NCBI GenBank assembly: GCA_016219425.1
Contig: JACRNB010000015.1
Location: 124,001-188,000 of the forward strand
DNA from: Betaproteobacteria bacterium
GTDB taxonomy: Bacteria > Pseudomonadota > Gammaproteobacteria > Burkholderiales > Thiobacillaceae
Direction of reading: 5' to 3'
DNA length: 64,000 bases
Under the pieces are notes generated by a model. It ran no database searches. It saw nothing but the letters and a program-made list of their open reading frames with translations, and was not told the DNA's origin. Below are positions 17,691 through 25,482 of this stretch, in pieces. Positions within the stretch are counted from its first letter, which is position 1. Every line of letters begins with the position of its first letter. A program made the translations under genes and the position numbers.

Positions 17691-18314
17691 TTATTGACGC
17701 GTATTGACGCGGCCTGAGCCGGTTTCGACAGGCGGTGCGTCTTCCACCATCTCGCGCGCCAGATCCTCCAGGCGGCGGCAATGGTCGCGCGCCTGTTTGC
17801 GCAGGGTCTCGAAGGCGTCGCCCCGGTTCAGGCCGCTGCGCGCCATCACCAAGCCGACGGCGGCGCCGATCACGCGGTTGCTGCTCAGGGCGTCCTTCAG
17901 CCCCTGATTCAGTGCAGCCAGTTCGCTGATCTCCGCCGCCCGCGCCAGGGCGGTGCGCAAGGCGGGCAGGAGGGAAGGCACGCTGAGCGGTTTGACCAGA
18001 TAGCCCAGCGCCCCCGCGTCCACCGCCTGCTGCACCAGATCCCCATCGTCGTAGGCGGTCAGGAACAGGAAGGGAACCGCCGTCTCGTCGCGCAGACGCC
18101 GCGCCAGTTCCAGGCCATCCAGGCCCGGCATGCGGATATCCAGCAGCGCCAGGTCGATCGCCTCCCGCTGGCACAGTTCCAGGGCGCGCACCCCGTCCTG
18201 CGCCACCAGTACAGCGTATCCGGCCTCACGCAGGCCCTCGGCCAGGGTGAACAACACCACCCGGTCATCATCGGCCAACAGCAGGGTCTGCACGGGGTCG
18301 CCTGCCATGGTCAT
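17691..18314 (-). CDS. ANTAR-domain response regulator (putative RNA-binding antiterminator)
   Basis: 207 residues. The receiver domain shows the acidic pair ADDD, the phospho-Asp in LALLDIRMPGLDGLELA, the FLTAYDD region and the lysine in YLVKPL. The C-terminus (SELAALNQGLKDALSSNRVIGAAVGLVMARSGLNRGDAFETLRKQARD) matches the ANTAR three-helix domain of AmiR/NasR-type antiterminators. The start overlaps the histidine kinase stop (ATGA), so kinase and regulator are a cognate pair. A one-domain output binding RNA rather than DNA is expected from the family. Confidence 0.93.
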   Translation of the reverse strand: MTMAGDPVQTLLLADDDRVVLFTLAEGLREAGYAVLVAQDGVRALELCQREAIDLALLDIRMPGLDGLELARRLRDETAVPFLFLTAYDDGDLVQQAVDAGALGYLVKPLSVPSLLPALRTALARAAEISELAALNQGLKDALSSNRVIGAAVGLVMARSGLNRGDAFETLRKQARDHCRRLEDLAREMVEDAPPVETGSGRVNTRQ

Positions 18315-19837
18315 CCCGCCGCGTCCGCCGCCAGCGGTTGCACCACCGGCCAGGACAGCGTCAGTTCGGTGAGCAGGTTGCCATCCCCGTCGCGGGCGTG
18401 GTCGAGCGCCGCGCCCGCTTCCGGCAGCAACGCCCGCACCAGATTCAGGCCGGTGTTCAACCCCTTGCCGTTCGCCAGATTGAAGTCCGGCGTCCCGTCC
18501 ACCGCATTGCGGATGACCAGGCGCGCGCTCCGGCCATCGGCATGCAGGCTGACCTGCACCGGCATGGCAGCCGGCGGAGAGTGCTTCACCGCGTTGAGCA
18601 CCAGTTCATTGACGATGAGGGCCACGGCCACCGCCTCGTCCCGATGGATCTGCACCGGCGTGAAGGCGCTGCCCGCCGCCTCGATCCGCCATACCACCGG
18701 ACGCAGCGACTGCGCCTCCACGTTCATGCAGATCTGCGCGGCGGTATCGCAAAAGCGGATGGTCTCCGCCGGACTGGAGGCTTGCAGGCCGTGGGCCACG
18801 GCGATGGCGTGCACCTGACCGATGGCCGCCTGCAGGCGCGGGTCCAGTTCCAGAAAACGGCCCAGTTCCCGCTGCAACAGACCGGCCACGCTTTGCAGGG
18901 AGTTCTTGATGCGGTGATGCACCTCCCGCACCAGGGTGTCGCGTTGCCGTTTGAGCGCGTCGAGACGCTCCGCCTCGGCTCGCTTGTGGTCGGTGATGTC
19001 GCGGGCGATGCCAACCAGGCCCGTGACCTGACCCGAGCCGTTGCGTAGCGGGGTGCGTACGGTGAGGCGGGTGCGTTTGTCAGCCCCGCTGCCCACCTCA
19101 TCCTCGGCGTGCAGGGTCTGTCCCTGGGCCATGGTCTGCTCATCCAGCGCCATGAAGGACCGGGCCAGCGGGACATCCCCGAAGATGCCTAGCGCATCGA
19201 GCCCCATCAAATCTTCCAGCGCCAGGTCAGGACGCCCCCGGAATTCCCGCGCCAGGCGGAGCGAGATGGGATTGAAATAGCGCAGGCGATGCGCCCGATC
19301 CAGCACAAAGATCGCGTCCGGGCTGATCTCGGCGATGGTGCGCAGCAGCCCTTCCTGTTCCGCCAACTCCCGCTCCGCCCTGGTTGCACGCGAGGTGTCG
19401 GTCAGGGCCAGGCGAATCTCCAACCTCCGTTCCATCGACCTGAACAGCAAACCGTCGAGACGGACAGGGCAGGGGCTGGCGTCGGCCCGCAGCAGGGTCA
19501 GCTCGCATTGTTCGCGTTCGCCTTGGCGCAGAAGTCGGGAAAAACAGATTTGCCAGCGGTCCCGATCCGCTTCGGCCAGCAGGGTGGCGAAACGGCGTCC
19601 CAGCAGAAGCGCCCGCTCCACCCCCAACAAGGCCGCGCAGGTGAGGTTGGCGGATGTAATCAGGCCCTCCGGCCCCAGGCTGAGGTAGCCCACCGGGGCG
19701 AATTCGTAGAGATCCACATAGCGGTCGCGCGATTCTTCCAGGTCGATCTGGGCCTGGCGCAGGGCCTCGTTCTGCATCTCCAGCTCGATCTGATGCACCT
19801 GGAGCTCGTGCAGGAGCGACTCGGCGCTGCGCGTCAC
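18311..19837 (-). CDS. PAS-domain sensor histidine kinase (HisKA_2 type)
   Basis: 508 residues, no transmembrane segments, so a cytoplasmic sensor. N-terminal helical region LLHELQVHQIELEMQNEALR leads into a PAS domain (LYEFAPVGYLSLGPEGLITSANL), a second PAS with PAC (ISPDAIFVLDRAHRLRYFN ... VGIARDITDHKRAEAE), the HisKA_2 phosphoacceptor VREVHHRIKNSLQSVAGLL, and an ATPase domain with VNELVLNAVKHS and a G box near GKGLNTGLNLV. HisKA_2 kinases commonly pair with ANTAR regulators, as here. It overlaps both neighbours by 4 bp. Confidence 0.93.
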   Translation of the reverse strand: MTRSAESLLHELQVHQIELEMQNEALRQAQIDLEESRDRYVDLYEFAPVGYLSLGPEGLITSANLTCAALLGVERALLLGRRFATLLAEADRDRWQICFSRLLRQGEREQCELTLLRADASPCPVRLDGLLFRSMERRLEIRLALTDTSRATRAERELAEQEGLLRTIAEISPDAIFVLDRAHRLRYFNPISLRLAREFRGRPDLALEDLMGLDALGIFGDVPLARSFMALDEQTMAQGQTLHAEDEVGSGADKRTRLTVRTPLRNGSGQVTGLVGIARDITDHKRAEAERLDALKRQRDTLVREVHHRIKNSLQSVAGLLQRELGRFLELDPRLQAAIGQVHAIAVAHGLQASSPAETIRFCDTAAQICMNVEAQSLRPVVWRIEAAGSAFTPVQIHRDEAVAVALIVNELVLNAVKHSPPAAMPVQVSLHADGRSARLVIRNAVDGTPDFNLANGKGLNTGLNLVRALLPEAGAALDHARDGDGNLLTELTLSWPVVQPLAADAAG

Positions 19838-21510
19838 TCCGGCAACCTCATGTCGTTGCCCTGCACCACCTTGATGCAGGCCGCCACCACATCGGCGTCG
19901 TACTGCGCGCCGCTGCCGCGTTCGACCTCCGCCAGGGCCGCCGCCACCCCCAGGCCGGCGCGGTAGGGGCGGTGGGAAGACATGGCCTCCACCACGTCGG
20001 CCACGGCCAGGATGCGCGCCTCCAGCAGGATGTCGCTCCCCTTGAGCCCGAAGGGATAGCCGCTGCCGTCCAGGCGCTCGTGGTGCTGCACGATCATCTG
20101 CGCCATGGGCCAGGGGAATTCGATGTCGGCGACGATGCGCCGCCCGGTCTCCGGGTGCTCCCGGATCAACAGCATCTCCACCGGGGTCAAGCTTCCCGGC
20201 TTGGCCAGGATCTCCGCCGGGACGCTGATCTTGCCGATGTCGTGGATCATGCCGCCGAACTTCAAACCTTCCTGCTGCGCCGCACTCAGACCCAGTTCCC
20301 CGGCGATGGCCATGGCCAGCCCGGTCACGCGCTGCTGATGGCCGGAGGTATAGGGGTCGCGCATCTCCAGGGTGCGGGCCATGGCCGTCACCGTGCTCTG
20401 CATGGCTTGTCCGAAGTGGAGCTGGTAGCGGTCGCGCTCCCGGCTGGTGCGCAGGGCGGCGATGCCGAAGGCCAGATCGGCGGCCAGCTCCTCCATCAGA
20501 GCCACCTCGGCGGCGTCGAAATTGTCGGTCTGGGACGAGAAGATGGTGAGCGCGCCCAGAACCTGGCCGTCATTGAGCAGGGGCAGGGACAGGGCCGCCG
20601 CCACGCCCATCCGGCTCAGTTCATCAAAACGGCATTCCGGCGTGCTGTTGAGCTGATTGCAGACCTGGGTTTGGCGGGTGTCCAGGGCGGCGTTCACCAG
20701 GCAATGGCGCAGGTGGTCCGGGTCATGGTCCATGGCGAGGTGGACTTGATAGGCCGCCTTGTCGCCATGCCAGGCGACCGGCGTGTTGGCGCCCTTCGGG
20801 GCGGCCTCGGCCACCCAGGCCAGCAGGTAGCCGCCAATCTCGACGATGTCGCGGCAGACGTCTTGCAGCAGGTCGGGCTCGCTGCGCGCACGCACCAGGT
20901 CTTCGTTGCAGGCGCTGACGGTGCGCAGGATGCGGTTGAGGTGGCGAATCTGGGCCTCGCGCCGCAACTGGTCGCTGATGTCGGTGAAGGCCAGGCGCAG
21001 GCCGCTGGGCGCTCCGTCCTGCGTCAGCCGCTGGCAATCCAGTCGCGCCCGGAACGGGGCGTTGCCGCCGCGTTGCAGCGTGATTTCGTCATGCCGACGC
21101 TCTCCCTCGGTTTGGGTGGTGTGGATCAGACGTCGCCAGAGAGCGCGGTCTTCCGGCGCGACGCAAAAGTCGAAGCGGCGCTGGAGCAACTGCCGGCGCT
21201 CCACCCCCAGCAGGGCCGCGCCGGTGAGGTTGACCCCGGTAATCAGGCCGTCGTGATTGAGGGTGAGGTAGCCCACCGGGGCGAATTCGTAGAGATCCAC
21301 ATAGCGGTCGCGCGATTCTTCCAGGGCGACCTGGGCCTGGCGCAGGGCCTCGTTCTGCATTTCGAGTTCGATCTGGTGCACTTGAAGTTCGTGCAGAAGG
21401 GTTTCCGGATCGCTTTCGCGCGCGGGTGGCGGCGTGGCGGCCAGGAGCTGCTCCGCCAATTCCCGCAGGGGGGAATTGCGCCGTTCCGTACCGTCCCATG
21501 GTTGTTTCAT
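19834..21510 (-). CDS. PAS-GAF-HD-GYP putative c-di-GMP phosphodiesterase
   Basis: 558 residues: the same LLHELQVHQIELEMQNEALR helix and PAS (LYEFAPVGYLTLNHDG) as the downstream kinase, then a GAF-like domain (RVLRTVSACNEDLVRA-like start, VAAALSLPLLNDGQVLGALTIFS), then an HD-GYP domain with HDIGK and HHERLDGSGYPFG. It should hydrolyse c-di-GMP. GAGG precedes the ATG. It is the first gene of the overlapping HD-GYP/kinase/ANTAR set, and its promoter region is occupied by REP and tandem repeats. Confidence 0.92.
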   Translation of the reverse strand: MKQPWDGTERRNSPLRELAEQLLAATPPPARESDPETLLHELQVHQIELEMQNEALRQAQVALEESRDRYVDLYEFAPVGYLTLNHDGLITGVNLTGAALLGVERRQLLQRRFDFCVAPEDRALWRRLIHTTQTEGERRHDEITLQRGGNAPFRARLDCQRLTQDGAPSGLRLAFTDISDQLRREAQIRHLNRILRTVSACNEDLVRARSEPDLLQDVCRDIVEIGGYLLAWVAEAAPKGANTPVAWHGDKAAYQVHLAMDHDPDHLRHCLVNAALDTRQTQVCNQLNSTPECRFDELSRMGVAAALSLPLLNDGQVLGALTIFSSQTDNFDAAEVALMEELAADLAFGIAALRTSRERDRYQLHFGQAMQSTVTAMARTLEMRDPYTSGHQQRVTGLAMAIAGELGLSAAQQEGLKFGGMIHDIGKISVPAEILAKPGSLTPVEMLLIREHPETGRRIVADIEFPWPMAQMIVQHHERLDGSGYPFGLKGSDILLEARILAVADVVEAMSSHRPYRAGLGVAAALAEVERGSGAQYDADVVAACIKVVQGNDMRLPE

Positions 21511-21522
21511 CCTGAAACCTCG

Positions 21523-21574
21523 GTAGGTGCGAATTCATTCGCACGGATTTCAGTGCGAATGAATTCGCACCTAC
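21523..21574. repeat. REP-like palindrome pair, family A (GTGCGAATGAATTCGCAC)
   Basis: GTAGGTGCGAATTCATTCGC at 21523-21544 faces its reverse complement at 21553-21574, giving a large inverted repeat. The same unit recurs at 30460-30648 and 53874-53931. Confidence 0.9.
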
Positions 21575-21689
21575 AGGCCACTCGCACCTACAGGCCACTC
21601 GCACCTACAGGCCACTCGCACCTACAGGCCACTCGCACCTACAGGCCACTCGCACCTACAGGCCACTCGCACCTACAGGCCACTCGCAC
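21571..21689. repeat. 17-bp tandem repeat, 7 copies
   Basis: CTACAGGCCACTCGCAC is repeated seven times head to tail with no visible variation and ends before the GCATTGAATC sequence. The unit appears to be made from the CGCACCTACA end of the adjoining family A palindrome plus GGCCACT, suggesting local amplification from it. Confidence 0.92.
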
Positions 21690-21869
21690 CGCATTGAATC
21701 GTAATGAACGCATCCGACATCGGCGGTTTTCAGGTGTTGCTTCTTTGCCGAAGCCCGGTGGACGGAGCTTGTTTTGAAGATACCTCAATGCCCATGTCAT
21801 TCAAGCGGAAACACGAGCGTCATGAGCCTTATCGGCCCGGCCTGGGGGAACTTGAAGCGAGGTCTCCGC
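21690..21869. other. Non-coding remainder upstream of the HD-GYP gene
   Basis: About 180 bp between the tandem array and the end of the CheB/CheR gene. Small ORFs here (21704-21940, 21774-21956) show no domain or coding bias and overlap the CheB/CheR gene. The segment is less GC-rich than its surroundings. I see no convincing promoter or RNA gene. Confidence 0.5.
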
Positions 21870-24737
21870 CTAGTCCGCCGCCTCTTCCAGCGCCAGCAGG
21901 ATCAGGGGCGCGGCGCTGCCGACCACACGGCGGGCGTTGAGGAGGAGGCGCCGTGAACCCGCACCCGGCGCGCGCTGTTCCATGGCGTAGTTCTCGAAGC
22001 TCTGGTCGCGCGGCAGCACCGTCTCCAGCAGCTCCCGCAGGGCCGGCTGGTCCCAGGCGCGGTCGCCCAATTCGTACAGGGCGCGCCCCACGGTGTCGCC
22101 GGGCGCAACCTGGAAGCGCTGGTAGAAGGACTGGCTGGCGCTGATTACGCGCAGCTCGCCATCCAGCACCAGCAGGGGTTCCCGCACGGTGTTGACGATG
22201 GCCTCCGCCAGTTCCCGCGCCTCCCGCACCGCGGTCTCGGCGGCCACCCGTTTGCTGATGTCGGTGAAGGTGAACACCACGCCCTCGATCACGTTGTCCA
22301 GGGTGCGGTAGGGCTGGATGCGGGCCAGATACCAGGCGCCGCTGGCGGTGCGCACCTCGCGTTCGCGCGGGGCCAGGGTGTCCAGCACCGTTTGCGCCTC
22401 GGTCAGCAGGTCTTCGCCTTCCAGGTCCGACTTGATGTCGCCCAGGGGCCGGCCCACATCGCTGGCGACCAGGCGGTAGACCCGCGTCGCTTCGCGCGTG
22501 AAGCGGCGGATGACCAGGTGTTCGTCCAGGAACACGGTGCCGACGTTGATGTTGTCGAGCAGGTTCTTCATGTCGTTCTGCATCCCGGCCAGTTGCTCGA
22601 TCTTGGCCTGGAGTTCGGCGTTGACCGTGATCAGTTCCTCGTTCACCGATTGCAGCTCTTCCTTGGAGGTCTCCAGTTCTTCATTGGTGGACTGCAATTC
22701 CTCGTTGGTGGATTGCAGCTCTTCGTTGGTGGACTTGAGTTCTTCGTTGGAGGCCTGTTGTTCCTCGATGGTGGCTTGCAGGTTCTCGCGGGTGTAGGCC
22801 AGGTCGCGCTCCAGTTCTTCCACTCGCCGCACCGCGACGGAGGCGCTGCTCCGTTTGCCCCGCGCGGGCGGGGCGGGGATGGTGGCGTGGGGCAGATCCT
22901 GAAAACTCACCAGCAGCAGGCCCTGGCCGCCTTCCGGGTCCGGCAGGGGGCGCACGCTGAGGCTGACGGGCTGGAAGTCGCCATTGGTCTTTACCAGCAC
23001 CTCCCGGTTCAGGCTGGCGCCGCCTTCCGCTCCCTGCAGGGCGGCGCGCAGTTCCAGTTGCAGGCCTTCGCGCGCCATGTCGATGAGGTTGAGGCTGGCC
23101 TGGCCCGGCGCGGGGCGCAGGTATTTGCCGGTCTCGCCATGCACGAACAGGAGATTGCCCTTGGCGTCCGTCACCACCGAGGCGGGGGCGTAAGACTGCA
23201 ACAGCATGCGCCGGGTGAGTTCGGCGAAATTGGTCTCACGGGTCTTCTTCACGACTTCCTCCGGGGTCTTGTTGCCGCCCTGCGCGGCCCAGGACAGGCC
23301 CCCGGCCATCACCGCGCGGGTGGAGGCGGCGGAGGCGATGGCGCGGTAGAACTTCCATTTGCGGTTGAGGGCGGCGAACAGGTCCGGGTGGTTGCCGGTG
23401 CTCTCCGAGGGGGAGAGGAAGAGCACGCCGCCGGGTTTGAGGGCGTAGTGGAAGGCGGGCAGCAGGCGGTTCTGCAACTCCGGTTCCAGATAGATCATCA
23501 GGTTGCGGCAGGCGAGCAGGTCCAGGCGGGTGAAGGGCGGGTCTTTGATCACGTTCTGCAGGGCGAACACCACCATCTCCCGCACCTCCTTCTTCACCCG
23601 GTAGCCGGCGTCTTCCTTGGTGAAGAAGCGGCGCAGGCGCTCGGGCGAGACATCGGCGGCGATGTTGGGCGGGTAGAGCCCGGCGCGGGCCAGGGCGATG
23701 GCGTCCTCGTCCAGGTCGGTGGCGTAGATCTGCACCTTGAATTCGCGCTTGTGCTCGTCCATCCACTCGCGCAGCAGGATGGCGATGGAATAGGCCTCCT
23801 CGCCGCTGGCGCAGCCCGCCACCCAGACCCGGAAGGCGTAGCCCTCGGGCTTGTCCATGCATAGCAGGGGCAGGATGTCCTGCCTGAGGGTGGCGAAGGC
23901 CTCGGTGTCGCGGAAGAAGCTGGTGACGTTGATCAGCAGTTCCTTGAACAGGATCTGGGCCTCGCCCGGATGTTCCTTCAGATAGCGGGCGTAGATCTCG
24001 TAGTCGTCCAGGTCATGCTGGTTCATGCGCCGCTCGATGCGGCGACCGATGGTGCTCTTCTTGTATTGGGAGAAGTCGTGGCCGGTGGCGGCGCGCAACA
24101 GCATGAGGATGCGGTTGAGGCCGCCGGCGGGCAGGGCGGTCTTGGGCGGCAGCAGGGGTGCGCTCAGTTGCGGCAGGGCCGCCGGCATCTGGTCCGGCGG
24201 CAATACGCGGGTGGCGTAGCCGGCCTGGATGGCGCTGGCGGGCATGCCGTCGTACTTGGCCGTGACCGGCTCCTGCACCAGGGTGACGCCTCCGGCCCCG
24301 AGGATGGCGCGCAGACCCAGGGTGCCGTCCGTGCCGGTGCCGGAGAGGAGGATGCCGATGGCGCGTTCGCCCTGGTCTTCCGCCAGAGAGCGCAAAAAGG
24401 CGTCGATGGGCATGCGTTGCCCGCGCGGGACGTCCGGCACGGAGAGTTGCAGCACGCCGTGGAAGATCGCCATGTCGCGGTTGGGCGGCAGAACATGGAC
24501 ATGGTTGGGCCGCACCGGGGTCTGGTCCCGCACCTCCACCACCGGCAGGCTGGTGCTGCGTTGCAGGATCTCGGTGAGCAGGCTGGCGTGGTCCGGGTCC
24601 AGGTGCGGCACCAGGACGAAGGCCATGCCGGTATCCGCCGGCAAGGCGCGGAAGAACTGCTCGAAGGCCTCCAGCCCCCCGGCGGAAGCGCCCAGCGCGA
24701 CGATGGGGAAGGGGGCGGGGGGTGTGGAGGGGGTCAT
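21870..24737 (-). CDS. CheB-CheR-PAS hybrid chemotaxis/signalling protein
   Basis: 955 residues from MTPSTPPAPFPIVALGASAGG; AGGA sits six bases before the ATG, so the track start at 24800 is too long. Domains: CheB methylesterase (Ser in GASAGG, HVLPPN, Asp in GTGTDGT); CheR N-terminal helices and CheR methyltransferase (NVTSFFRD, WVAGCASGEEAYSIAI, NLMIYLEPELQ); a first PAS-like region; a long coiled coil with tandem LQSTNEELQ/STNEELETSKEEL repeats near residues 680-740; then PAS domains (FLDEHLVIRRFTREATRVYRL and a C-terminal one). No histidine kinase domain follows. Such hybrids often act with two-component or c-di-GMP partners rather than classical chemotaxis; the adjacent genes fit that. 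Confidence 0.93.
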   Translation of the reverse strand: MTPSTPPAPFPIVALGASAGGLEAFEQFFRALPADTGMAFVLVPHLDPDHASLLTEILQRSTSLPVVEVRDQTPVRPNHVHVLPPNRDMAIFHGVLQLSVPDVPRGQRMPIDAFLRSLAEDQGERAIGILLSGTGTDGTLGLRAILGAGGVTLVQEPVTAKYDGMPASAIQAGYATRVLPPDQMPAALPQLSAPLLPPKTALPAGGLNRILMLLRAATGHDFSQYKKSTIGRRIERRMNQHDLDDYEIYARYLKEHPGEAQILFKELLINVTSFFRDTEAFATLRQDILPLLCMDKPEGYAFRVWVAGCASGEEAYSIAILLREWMDEHKREFKVQIYATDLDEDAIALARAGLYPPNIAADVSPERLRRFFTKEDAGYRVKKEVREMVVFALQNVIKDPPFTRLDLLACRNLMIYLEPELQNRLLPAFHYALKPGGVLFLSPSESTGNHPDLFAALNRKWKFYRAIASAASTRAVMAGGLSWAAQGGNKTPEEVVKKTRETNFAELTRRMLLQSYAPASVVTDAKGNLLFVHGETGKYLRPAPGQASLNLIDMAREGLQLELRAALQGAEGGASLNREVLVKTNGDFQPVSLSVRPLPDPEGGQGLLLVSFQDLPHATIPAPPARGKRSSASVAVRRVEELERDLAYTRENLQATIEEQQASNEELKSTNEELQSTNEELQSTNEELETSKEELQSVNEELITVNAELQAKIEQLAGMQNDMKNLLDNINVGTVFLDEHLVIRRFTREATRVYRLVASDVGRPLGDIKSDLEGEDLLTEAQTVLDTLAPREREVRTASGAWYLARIQPYRTLDNVIEGVVFTFTDISKRVAAETAVREARELAEAIVNTVREPLLVLDGELRVISASQSFYQRFQVAPGDTVGRALYELGDRAWDQPALRELLETVLPRDQSFENYAMEQRAPGAGSRRLLLNARRVVGSAAPLILLALEEAAD

Positions 24738-24854
24738 GGGGGTTCCTGGTGGGTGTTTGCATGCTACGTGGCAGGCATAGGCTGGTCTATGAAGCGCCAT
24801 GAATTGGGGGGAGCTAAAGCGGCTTCAACCCGTTTCTCCCGGTTCGCACGAAAT

Positions 24855-24918
24855 CAATGGAATATTTCAATTCCATTGAAAATCTATTGTATATAAAGTA
24901 CTTTCGCGTTTTGCGAAA
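24855..24918. promoter_or_regulatory. AT-rich palindromic promoter/operator region of the wHTH-nucleotidyltransferase pair
   Basis: CAATGGAA and TTCCATTG are 8-bp inverted arms with an 8-bp spacer (24855-24878), followed by TATATAAAG (candidate -10) and a second palindrome TTTCGCGTTTTGCGAAA (24902-24918). The AT-richness is striking in this GC-rich window. The arrangement fits autoregulation by the winged-helix protein encoded 30 bp downstream. Confidence 0.55.
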
Positions 24919-24948
24919 CACGAAATGTTGTTCTTTTAACCCTGTCTC

Positions 24949-25482
24949 ATGCGCCGCCCCGTCAATCGTCAACCTACTCTCAAGTCCCAGGACTTTTATG
25001 TGCTGCTGGCGCTGCTGGCGCGTCGCGGCGAGGTATTGACGTATCCGGGCCTGGCCGCCTTCGCCGGGCTCTCCATGTCCGAGGTGCACGGCGCTTTGAA
25101 ACGGGCCGAGTTGGCGCGGTTGCTGGCATTCGTGGACGGGCAGCCGCGCATCATCACCCCCGCATTCAAGGAGTTCCTGTTGCATGGCGCCCGCTATGCA
25201 TTTCCCGCTGCACGGGGGACGATGGCGGGCGGAGTTCCGACGGCCTATGCCGCCGCCCCGCTCAACACGCTGATCGCGCCTTCTGCTGACCCGCCTCCCG
25301 TGTGGCCGTACGCCGAGGGCAGCGTGCGCGGCATTGCCCTGACGCCGCTCTATCCGTCAGCGCCGGCAGCGGCTTTGCGCAGCCCGGCCTTGTACGAAAA
25401 CCTGGCGTTGTTCGATGCCTTGCGCATGGGCAACGTGCGCGAGCGCAATCTGGCCGAAAAGTTGTTCGAGGAGCGGTTGTGA
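24949..25482 (+). CDS. Winged-helix DNA-binding protein, putative type IV antitoxin-like
   Basis: 177 residues. The first ~60 form a MarR-like winged helix-turn-helix (DFYVLLALLARRGEVLTYPGLAAFAGLSMSEVHGALKRAELARLL); the rest is Pro/Ala-rich and ends with a helical YENLALFDALRMGNVRERNLAEKLFEERL. No Shine-Dalgarno is obvious before the ATG, possibly a leaderless or near-leaderless start. It overlaps the nucleotidyltransferase downstream by GTGA. In AbiEi/AbiEii systems the wHTH antitoxin precedes and represses the nucleotidyltransferase toxin; the architecture is analogous, but I cannot place this protein in the AbiEi family with certainty. Confidence 0.75.
   Translation: MRRPVNRQPTLKSQDFYVLLALLARRGEVLTYPGLAAFAGLSMSEVHGALKRAELARLLAFVDGQPRIITPAFKEFLLHGARYAFPAARGTMAGGVPTAYAAAPLNTLIAPSADPPPVWPYAEGSVRGIALTPLYPSAPAAALRSPALYENLALFDALRMGNVRERNLAEKLFEERL

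Noticed and set aside
15242-17707. 821-residue plus-strand ORF
   Set aside because: Antisense to the PAS-PAS-GGDEF-EAL gene, which has all family motifs; long only because of high GC third positions.
21571-21689. Possible CRISPR array
   Set aside because: Direct 17-bp tandem repeats without spacers and without cas genes.
19972-21777. 601-residue plus-strand ORF ending in LAPTGHSHLQATRTYRP repeats
   Set aside because: Antisense to the HD-GYP gene and then reads through the 17-bp tandem array; the apparent protein repeats are translated non-coding repeats.
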